18,211 nt of DNA, taken from Prolixibacteraceae bacterium (GTDB taxonomy: Bacteria; Bacteroidota; Bacteroidia; Bacteroidales; Prolixibacteraceae). The notes under the pieces were generated by a model. The model did no database searches. It worked only from the letters and a program-made list of their open reading frames with translations, and was not told the origin of the DNA. Shown here piece after piece: positions 6,394-12,998 of the stretch. Position numbers and translations under genes: made by a program. The stretch lies in contig JAGODU010000080.1 of assembly GCA_017998095.1 (NCBI GenBank), forward strand, positions 1 through 18,211, written 5' to 3'. How positions within the stretch are numbered: the stretch's first letter is position 1; every line of letters starts with the position of its first letter.

Positions 6394-6411
6394 TTTTCAT
6401 ACCCATGAAAA
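6394..6411. repeat. 7-bp inverted repeat
   Basis: TTTTCAT (6394-6400) and ATGAAAA (6405-6411) are exact reverse complements with the loop ACCC. It has no T tract after it. It could be a protein-binding site or a weak hairpin of unknown meaning. Confidence 0.35.
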
Positions 6412-6703
6412 TCACACAAAATTAATTTTCTAACGTTAAAGCATGAAAGGTTAATTGCTCTTTTGTGTTTCCAATATTTTATTCCTTTCCATTCGCAAAC
6501 CAATAACCACTTGCCCCTTCAAAAAAGGAGAATTTCATTGAATTAACAGACTAATTTCAAAAAAAGTGTTTCACGAGAACCGATGGTGGTGGACGGAAAT
6601 ATCGATTGCGTACTTAATAAAGTATATCCTACCTAACTGAGACGGTCTGACTGACAAGAACAGAATGTATTACAGGGAAGATCTTTCATGAACGTTTTGA
6701 AGG

Positions 6704-6916
6704 CTAAATAACTGAATTAGTGCGACTAAAACACGAAGGTTGATTTCTGTTCTGGTATCCTTCCGGATTCGCCTGCTTATACTCATACCATAAGAGCCGA
6801 TCGGTTATTTTTGTTATTGTGCCGGTCACAGTGCGGATGGCGGTGTGGGGAGTGGGTAATGATATGCATGTTAAAAGTAATGGGAGTAGGAGGTTGATTT
6901 GGCGAAGTTTTTTCAT
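6704..6916 (-). pseudogene. Possible remnant of a small secreted protein (70 codons)
   Basis: The open frame begins MKKLRQINLLLPLLLTCIS, which looks like a signal peptide, possibly of a lipoprotein. TVTGTITKITDRLLWYEYK follows, and then a stretch without protein-like character. There is no convincing ribosome site before the ATG and no promoter. The local GC is higher than in the surrounding region. It may be the eroded 5' end of an exported protein gene. A chance open frame is equally possible. Confidence 0.22.
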
Positions 6917-6967
6917 TAGCTGTCCAGTAATGTTAATAGAATTGAAAAATCAAAAAACAGTATAGGT

Positions 6968-6992
6968 AAATATTTTTTTATAAAAAATATTT
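6968..6992. repeat. A/T-only palindrome upstream of the restriction operon promoter
   Basis: Arms AAATATTTTTT (6968-6978) and AAAAAATATTT (6982-6992) are perfect 11-bp inverted repeats around the centre TAT. All 25 bases are A or T. It lies about 60 bases upstream of the first TTGACA box. Such tracts bend DNA and resemble the A/T-rich sites contacted by alpha C-terminal domains, although it lies further upstream than a usual UP element. Confidence 0.5.
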
Positions 6993-7053
6993 TTTAATAA
7001 TGATTTAGTTTCTGTGATACTTGAATTAATGAATTCTATTTATAATCAAGCAC

Positions 7054-7092
7054 TTGACATATCTTGACATTATGAAATATTTGCTGTATATA
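7054..7092 (+). promoter_or_regulatory. Putative promoter of the alpha-CTD / restriction operon
   Basis: TTGACAT occurs twice ten bases apart (7054-7060 and 7064-7070). The second TTGACA (7064-7069) is spaced 17 bases from TATATA (7087-7092), a good sigma-70 pair. Transcription would start near 7099 and leave a long leader of about 220 bases before the gene at 7321. Confidence 0.55.
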
Positions 7093-7102
7093 TCGCTCCA
7101 AC

Positions 7103-7121
7103 AAAGGTTGAATTAACCTTT
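7103..7121 (+). promoter_or_regulatory. Operator- or hairpin-like inverted repeat at the transcript start
   Basis: AAAGGTT (7103-7109) and AACCTTT (7115-7121) are exact reverse complements around GAATT. The repeat starts about five bases after the predicted transcription start. That position suits a repressor site or a 5' stem-loop. Confidence 0.4.
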
Positions 7122-7214
7122 TATCTTGAATTTTTCGCCGCATCTCACCGGCTATCATATACTCCTAACGCCGGAATTTTATCTTAGATATCGAATATTG
7201 CATTGAATAATGCG

Positions 7215-7230
7215 CATCAAAGCATTGATG
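7215..7230 (+). repeat. Inverted repeat in the operon leader
   Basis: CATCAA (7215-7220) and TTGATG (7225-7230) flank AGCA. This forms a small hairpin in the predicted 5' leader, 90 bases before the first gene. Confidence 0.3.
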
Positions 7231-7320
7231 GAGTAGTTTGTAATCCATTAAATGAGTTATATTGCCTGATGGAATATTATATTAAGTCATTAATATTAAA
7301 TCGTAATTTAAGGAGGGGTT

Positions 7321-7917
7321 ATGGAAACACCAAGAATTGTTTACGGCAATTATGAACGTACTTCTTCCGGAATGGTCTATGTCGGAAAATCAGTTGAGCA
7401 GGCCAGAATGGATCGCATCAACAGGATGAAATATTTTCTCTTATGTCTTGTGGAGGAGGAGTTTGAGCTGTCTTTCCGTTCACAGAATTGCTTGAATAGC
7501 TCAGGAATAAAACTGGTCGGCCAACTGGTGCAGAAGTCTGCTTCGGATCTTCTTAATCTAAAAAACTTTGGCCGGACATCGTTGCGCGATATTGAACAGG
7601 ATTTAGTTAATAAAAGTTTAACGCTGGATATGAAACTTAATTTTTTTCCATGGAATGGAACGGATGATGGTAATGAATTAATCAAAATTCTTTCCTTACA
7701 GAAACCAGGTGGTGGTTTTCTCATAGACAATAAAACTGCCGAAGATCTTGAAATTGATTTAAAGAATCTAAACCAGTCCGTGAACAAAAAACAGCTATCG
7801 CTTTTGGAAACAAAGTATATGCTAAAAAGGATAGAATCAAAGTTTCAGAAAGACGCTCCTTATCTGACTGAGTTAATCAAGCAGCACCATCAATGGTTGG
7901 AAAGGGAGTCGAAGTAA
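7321..7917 (+). CDS. Stand-alone RNA polymerase alpha C-terminal domain (alpha-CTD) protein
   Basis: A 198-residue protein. Residues about 47-107 read as an alpha-CTD: EFELSFRSQNCLNSSGIK, LVGQLVQKSASDLLNL, KNFGRTSLRDIEQDL and LTLDMKL line up with the helix-hairpin-helix module at the end of bacterial RpoA. The residues that contact DNA in E. coli alpha are mostly present: R53 (R265), N56 (N268), C57 (C269), G84 (G296) and S87 (S299). K298 is T86, and K271 is N59. There is no assembly domain, so it is not a normal alpha subunit. The C-terminal half (110-198) is charged, helical and unrecognised. AAGGAGG lies four bases before the ATG. It is the first gene before the SNF2-Mod-Res set (140 bases to the next gene). 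I infer a DNA-binding regulator or a factor that interacts with polymerase, dedicated to this island. Confidence 0.8.
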   Translation: METPRIVYGNYERTSSGMVYVGKSVEQARMDRINRMKYFLLCLVEEEFELSFRSQNCLNSSGIKLVGQLVQKSASDLLNLKNFGRTSLRDIEQDLVNKSLTLDMKLNFFPWNGTDDGNELIKILSLQKPGGGFLIDNKTAEDLEIDLKNLNQSVNKKQLSLLETKYMLKRIESKFQKDAPYLTELIKQHHQWLERESK

Positions 7918-8057
7918 AAATATTTAAGACAAACAGAAGTGTGTTGAATTTAAATTAAAGTAATTGACTAACTAATCAATTAAGGTGTATTTCCAATACG
8001 TTATTTTCGTTTTTTAATCTCCAAAACTTGAAAGGCAATACGGAAAATCATACGAAT

Positions 8058-11000
8058 ATGAATTTAACGCCTTATCATGCGAAATATTTTGCTTATGAAC
8101 TGACCAAACGCTGTGCCTCTAACAGTCTTGAGAAATTAACCTCAACACTATCCAATGCTCAAGTTGATCTCAATCCACATCAAATAGAGGCGGCTCTTTT
8201 TGCGTTTAGATCACCACTGTCCAAAGGAGCCATTCTAGCTGATGAAGTGGGTCTTGGTAAAACGATTGAAGCAGGAATAATTCTTTCCCAAAAGTGGGCG
8301 GAACGTAAAAGAAAAATTCTTTTGATAGTCCCATCCAGTTTGCGTAAACAATGGAACGCGGAATTGCTGGAAAAGTTTTTCCTTCCTTCAATTATTCTTG
8401 AAGCGAAATCGTTTAATCAGAATATAAAAAAAGGTAATCTTAATCCATTTAATCAAGAAAGCGTTATTGTTATAACTTCTTATCATTTTGCACGATCTAA
8501 ATCTCCTTACATAAAACAAACAAAATGGGATTTAGCCGTAATTGATGAAGCACACCATCTTCGCAATGTCTATAAAACCGGTAATAAGATAGCTCGGGAA
8601 ATCAAGAACGCCTTAAGTGAAATACCAAAAATATTACTTACAGCAACGCCCTTACAAAATTCTTTATTAGAGCTATATGGACTTGTCAGCGTAATTGACG
8701 ATCATGTGTTTGGGGATCTGACAAGCTTTAAAGTGAATTATGCCAAAGTCTCAAAAGAGCAAGACGTATTTGAAAGCGAGCTTGGTTTGGTCGAGCCCAG
8801 ACAGGAAATGTTCATAGACTTGCGCAATCGCTTAAAGCCGATATGCATTCGTACGCTTCGCCGCCAGGTACTTGAATATATAAAATACACAAAACGTATC
8901 CCTTTAACACAGGACTATATACCAACAGAACAAGAAATCGAACTTTATAATGGAATGTCCGAATATCTTCAAAGACCAAAACTTTTTGCTCTTCCCTCAA
9001 GTCAACGACAGTTAATAACTCTTATTTTAAGAAAATTATTAGCATCTTCTTCGTTTGCTATAGCAAGCACACTAAACAGCATTATATACAGGTTAGTGAA
9101 ACTTATCGAAAAAGCTACAAAACAAATAAATGAAAAAGAGTTAGTAATTGAAGGACTCAGTGAAGATTTTGAAAATTATGATGAACTCTCCGATGACTGG
9201 AGCGATGAGGAAGATGAGGAAGATGAAAATACTTCCAAGAAAATAGTCTATACAAAAGAAGATATAGATTTAATGAAAGAGGAAAAAGGTGAACTTGAAC
9301 ATTATCGTGACCTGGCAAAAAAGATTTGGAAAAATTCCAAAGGAGACGCTTTATTAATTGCCCTGGAAAAAGGTTTTGAGATGGCGGCAGAGTTGGGCGC
9401 CAAAAGAAAATCAATTATTTTTACTGAATCCCGGATCACTCAGGATTACTTGTTAAGTCTCCTGTCACAAAACGGTTATGGGGACAAGATAGTACTGTTT
9501 AACGGTTCAAATAACGATGATAAATCTACGGCTATTTATGAAGCTTGGTTAAAGAAACATAAAAACAGTGACAAAATTACAGGATCAAAGACTGCCGATA
9601 AACGTGCCGCTATTATTGATTATTTTAAAGATGAAGCAGAGATTATGATTTCCACTGAAGCAGGCGCTGAAGGTGTTAATCTTCAGTTTTGCTCACTGAT
9701 GATAAATTACGATTTGCCCTGGAATCCTCAAAGAATTGAACAAAGAATAGGCCGCTGTCACAGGTATGGGCAAAAGTATGACGTGGTTGTGATTAATTTT
9801 GTTAACCGTAAGAATGCCGCTGATCAGAGGGTCTATGAACTATTAGATGAAAAATTCAACCTCTTTAAGGGCGTATTTGGGGCAAGCGATGAAGTATTAG
9901 GAAGCATCGAATCCGGCGTTGACTTTGAAAAGCGTATTGCAGCAATTTATCAAACTTGTCGTACTGAAGATGAAATTAATGCTGCCTTTGATGCTCTTCA
10001 AAATGAATTAGATGAAACTATACAGAATAGTTTAAAAGATACTCGTCAAAAACTGCTGGAAAACTTTGATTCTGAAGTGCATGAAAAGCTAAAAGTTAAT
10101 ATTAAGGAAAGTCAATCATATCTGGATTGTTATGAGCACTGGCTATGGGACATAACAAGATTCTACCTGGGAGATAATGCCAGTTTTTCCGAAAACGAAT
10201 ATTCTTTTATGCTCAAGAAAAATCCATTTTCTGATGGGGATATTCATCGTGGTCCATATCGCATTGGAAAAAATATTGAAGATGCTCATATCTATCGTCC
10301 CGGTCATCCTTTGGCGCAAAATATTCTTAATGCTATTAAGAAGAAAAACATGGATGGCGCAGAGGTGGTTTTTGATTATTCCAATAATCCGAACATTATA
10401 TCTGTGTTAAAGCCTTTTATTGGGAAGAGTGGTCTCATGAAAGTAACTAACTTCACTATTGAAGCGCTTGAGGCAGAAGATTACGTTTTAGTTTCCTCTT
10501 GTGACGAAAAAGGTGATATTGTTGAACAAGATATTGCAAAGAAAATATTTTCTCTTGCCGGACAGATACAAAATAACAAAATAGCAATTACTGACAATGA
10601 AATAAGAAAGCTTGATAATATCGAGAAGAAAGAAATTCAAAAAATACTTGCAGAAAGCACCGAACGAAACAGTAAATATTTTGATGATGAGGTTGATAAA
10701 TTAGATAAATGGTCGGAGGATAAACGCAAAGGTCTTAAAGCTGAACTCAAAGATTATGATGATCAAATTGCTATTTTTAAAAAAGAAGCAAGGTTGGCAG
10801 CTAACCTGCCCGATAAATTGACTATTCAGAAAAAACTGCGAGATCTTGATAAAAAGCGTGATGTTGCCTGGAAAACATACGATGAAGAAGCAAAGCAAAT
10901 TGAAAAACAAAAAGATGTATTAATTGATTCAGTGGAAAAAAAGCTCAAGCAGACAAAAGAAGAAAAAACATTATTTACGTTACGTTGGTCTGTGATTTAA
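8058..11000 (+). CDS. SNF2/RapA-type DEAD-DEAH ATPase, restriction-island associated
   Basis: A protein of 980 residues from ATG at 8058. A TTG at 8028 would add 10 residues but has no ribosome site, and MNLTPYHAKYFAYELTKRC looks like a natural start. Numbering from the TTG, SNF2 motifs are: I ADEVGLGKT (71-79), II IDEAHHL (172-178), III LLTATPLQNS (203-212), V STEAGAEGVNL (542-552) and VI QRIGRCHRYGQ (572-582). All the residues needed for ATP use are present. An acidic insert (DELSDDWSDEEDEEDE, about 385-400) separates the two RecA lobes, and the last 130 residues form a charged coiled coil. Relatives of this subfamily commonly sit beside type III-like methylase and restriction genes, and the stop here is only 18 bases from the methylase ATG. 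It should translocate or remodel DNA or protein-DNA complexes. DISARM DrmD is a related kind of protein, but no drmA, drmB or drmC is present. Confidence 0.9.
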   Translation: MNLTPYHAKYFAYELTKRCASNSLEKLTSTLSNAQVDLNPHQIEAALFAFRSPLSKGAILADEVGLGKTIEAGIILSQKWAERKRKILLIVPSSLRKQWNAELLEKFFLPSIILEAKSFNQNIKKGNLNPFNQESVIVITSYHFARSKSPYIKQTKWDLAVIDEAHHLRNVYKTGNKIAREIKNALSEIPKILLTATPLQNSLLELYGLVSVIDDHVFGDLTSFKVNYAKVSKEQDVFESELGLVEPRQEMFIDLRNRLKPICIRTLRRQVLEYIKYTKRIPLTQDYIPTEQEIELYNGMSEYLQRPKLFALPSSQRQLITLILRKLLASSSFAIASTLNSIIYRLVKLIEKATKQINEKELVIEGLSEDFENYDELSDDWSDEEDEEDENTSKKIVYTKEDIDLMKEEKGELEHYRDLAKKIWKNSKGDALLIALEKGFEMAAELGAKRKSIIFTESRITQDYLLSLLSQNGYGDKIVLFNGSNNDDKSTAIYEAWLKKHKNSDKITGSKTADKRAAIIDYFKDEAEIMISTEAGAEGVNLQFCSLMINYDLPWNPQRIEQRIGRCHRYGQKYDVVVINFVNRKNAADQRVYELLDEKFNLFKGVFGASDEVLGSIESGVDFEKRIAAIYQTCRTEDEINAAFDALQNELDETIQNSLKDTRQKLLENFDSEVHEKLKVNIKESQSYLDCYEHWLWDITRFYLGDNASFSENEYSFMLKKNPFSDGDIHRGPYRIGKNIEDAHIYRPGHPLAQNILNAIKKKNMDGAEVVFDYSNNPNIISVLKPFIGKSGLMKVTNFTIEALEAEDYVLVSSCDEKGDIVEQDIAKKIFSLAGQIQNNKIAITDNEIRKLDNIEKKEIQKILAESTERNSKYFDDEVDKLDKWSEDKRKGLKAELKDYDDQIAIFKKEARLAANLPDKLTIQKKLRDLDKKRDVAWKTYDEEAKQIEKQKDVLIDSVEKKLKQTKEEKTLFTLRWSVI

Positions 11001-11018
11001 AATTAAGGAGATAAAGCA

Positions 11019-12986
11019 ATGGCCAAAAAAGAACCTGATAAGATAAAAGGCAATTCTCTCGATATATCAGAAGAAAACCGTGTTAAACTTAAACAGCTTT
11101 TTCCCACAGTATTTACTGAAACAAAGAACGATGAAGGCGAACTGGTTGAATCCATAGATTATGAAAAATTGAAAGCTGAACTGGGCATATTTTCAGACCT
11201 TTTTGAATCCCGCCGTGAGCACTATGGTATGGACTGGCCAGGCAAGAAAGAAGCCTTACGTCTTATACAAACACCTAGCTATGCAACACTCAAGCCCTGT
11301 CGTGAGGAATCAGTGAATTTTGACACCACTGGAAATTTGTTTATCGAAGGCGATAATCTGGAGGTGCTCAAGCTCTTGCAGAAAAGCTATTATGGCAAGG
11401 TAAAAATGATCTACATAGATCCACCGTATAACACAGGCAAGGAATTTATTTACCCAGACAATTTCACCGAGAGTCTGGAAACATATCTTGAATATGCTGG
11501 GTTGATCGATGGTGATGGCAAAAAGTTCAGCACCAATACAGCTCATGAAGGGCGCTTCCATACCAAATGGTTGAATATGATGTATCCACGATTATATTTA
11601 GCGAGGAATTTATTGCATGATGACGGGGTAATATTTATCAGTATTGATGATAATGAAGTTAATAATTTACGAAAGGTCTGTGATGAAATATTTGGTGAGG
11701 AAAATTTTAATAGTTGTATTACGAGGGTTACGGGAACCCCCACAGGAGGTGGCAACAAAGTATTTGTAAATGAAATTGATTACATTTTAGTTTATTCAAA
11801 AAAATCCGACCCAATTATTGAAGGGTTACCAATGTCTGATGACGATGCAAAAATTTATGATCAAGAAGATGAATTCGGTAAATATCTTATTCGTCCTTTA
11901 AGAAGAACTGGGGGTGAAGATAAAAGAGAAGATCGACCAAGCATGTTTTATTCATTAAAAGCTCCGGACGGTAGCCTTGTTTTTCCATACGGGCCTACGG
12001 GATATGAAAGCAGATGGGGGTGTGGGATAAATAAATATAACGAGTTATTAAGTAATAATTTAATTGAATGGAAAAAAATAAAAAAGGATGGAAGCGAAAC
12101 GTGGCAAGTGTACCAGAAGTATTATTTAGAGGGCAGACAAAAACAACCATCTAATTTATGGCATAAAATTGAAGGGAATAAAAAAGCGACTAGAGATGTA
12201 CGAAATATTTTTAACGGTAAAAAAGTATTTGATTTTCCAAAACCTATTGAAGTTATTCAACAAATGATAAGGCTATGCACTTCAGAATCTGACGACATCA
12301 TTCTAGACTTCTTTGCTGGTTCTGCAACTACTGCACACGCAGTTCTTGATCTAGCCCAAAAAGGGGGTGGTAGTCGCAGGTTCATTCTTGTTCAACTTCC
12401 AGAACCATGTTCAGAAGATAGCGAAGCTTATAAAGAAGGCTATAAAACCATATCTGAAATCGGCAAAGAACGTATCCGCAGAGTTATTAATAATCTCAAT
12501 AAAGAACAGGGTATAGAGCTCAACCTTGAACATTTAGGTAACCAAGACCGTGGCTTTAAAGTTTTAAAACTCGATAAATCTAACTTCAAACAATGGCAAA
12601 AACTCGAGCCATCAACGACTCCGGAAATAATCGCTAAACAGCTTGAACTCCATATTGAACATATCGATAATAAATCTACACCGGAAGATTTGCTCTATGA
12701 AATTCTTCTTAAAGCAGGTTTTACACTGACAGAAAAAATTGAAACAAAAACAATCGCCGGCAAGAATGTCTTTTCTATTGCCGAAGGTGCCCTCCTGCTT
12801 TGTCTGGAAAGTGAAGTCACCAAGGAACTGATTGACGCCGTAGCAGAAGCGGAACCAATGCAATTTATAAGTCTTGATTCCGCCTTCCATGGCAACGACC
12901 AGCTAAAAGCTAATGCTGTGCAGACCTTTGCCGCCCGTAACATGCAGAAAGAAAAACATAATCAGATTATCTTCAAGACGATATAA
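11019..12986 (+). CDS. mod: Type III-like DNA adenine methyltransferase (Mod)
   Basis: A 655-residue beta-class amino-methyltransferase. The catalytic motif IV DPPYNTG is at 134-140. The S-adenosylmethionine motif I is at 429-441 (LDFFAGSATTAHA), preceded by motif X-like FDFPKPIEVI (404-413). This order (IV before I) and the length are typical of type III Mod. Residues about 230-400 between them form the target-recognition region. The C-terminal 150 residues presumably bind Res. AAGGAG lies eight bases before the ATG. It sits between the SNF2 gene (18-base gap) and the Res gene (12-base gap), so it is part of one operon. It should methylate adenine (N6) in an asymmetric site and direct Res cutting; the site cannot be read from the sequence. 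The target-recognition region has clearly lower GC than the rest of the gene. Confidence 0.92.
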   Translation: MAKKEPDKIKGNSLDISEENRVKLKQLFPTVFTETKNDEGELVESIDYEKLKAELGIFSDLFESRREHYGMDWPGKKEALRLIQTPSYATLKPCREESVNFDTTGNLFIEGDNLEVLKLLQKSYYGKVKMIYIDPPYNTGKEFIYPDNFTESLETYLEYAGLIDGDGKKFSTNTAHEGRFHTKWLNMMYPRLYLARNLLHDDGVIFISIDDNEVNNLRKVCDEIFGEENFNSCITRVTGTPTGGGNKVFVNEIDYILVYSKKSDPIIEGLPMSDDDAKIYDQEDEFGKYLIRPLRRTGGEDKREDRPSMFYSLKAPDGSLVFPYGPTGYESRWGCGINKYNELLSNNLIEWKKIKKDGSETWQVYQKYYLEGRQKQPSNLWHKIEGNKKATRDVRNIFNGKKVFDFPKPIEVIQQMIRLCTSESDDIILDFFAGSATTAHAVLDLAQKGGGSRRFILVQLPEPCSEDSEAYKEGYKTISEIGKERIRRVINNLNKEQGIELNLEHLGNQDRGFKVLKLDKSNFKQWQKLEPSTTPEIIAKQLELHIEHIDNKSTPEDLLYEILLKAGFTLTEKIETKTIAGKNVFSIAEGALLLCLESEVTKELIDAVAEAEPMQFISLDSAFHGNDQLKANAVQTFAARNMQKEKHNQIIFKTI

Positions 12987-12998
12987 GGAGGTCAGAGA

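Larger units (their letters stand above)
6186..7320. other. Gene-poor AT-rich control region between two divergent units
   Basis: About 1.1 kb with no convincing gene. It holds the leader and promoter of the DUF4258 pair at its left end, and the promoter and leader of the restriction operon at its right end. Between them are a 7-bp hairpin at 6394-6411 (TTTTCAT-ACCC-ATGAAAA) and a possible gene remnant at 6704-6916. An A/T palindrome lies at 6968-6992. I saw no tRNA, rRNA, CRISPR array or insertion-sequence end. Confidence 0.6.

Noticed and set aside
6186..7320. CRISPR array or insertion sequence in the long AT-rich gap
   Set aside because: No regularly spaced repeats, no transposase frame and no matching terminal repeats were found.
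8028..8057. TTG start that would lengthen the SNF2 protein by ten residues
   Set aside because: No Shine-Dalgarno before it, and the protein-like start is the ATG at 8058.
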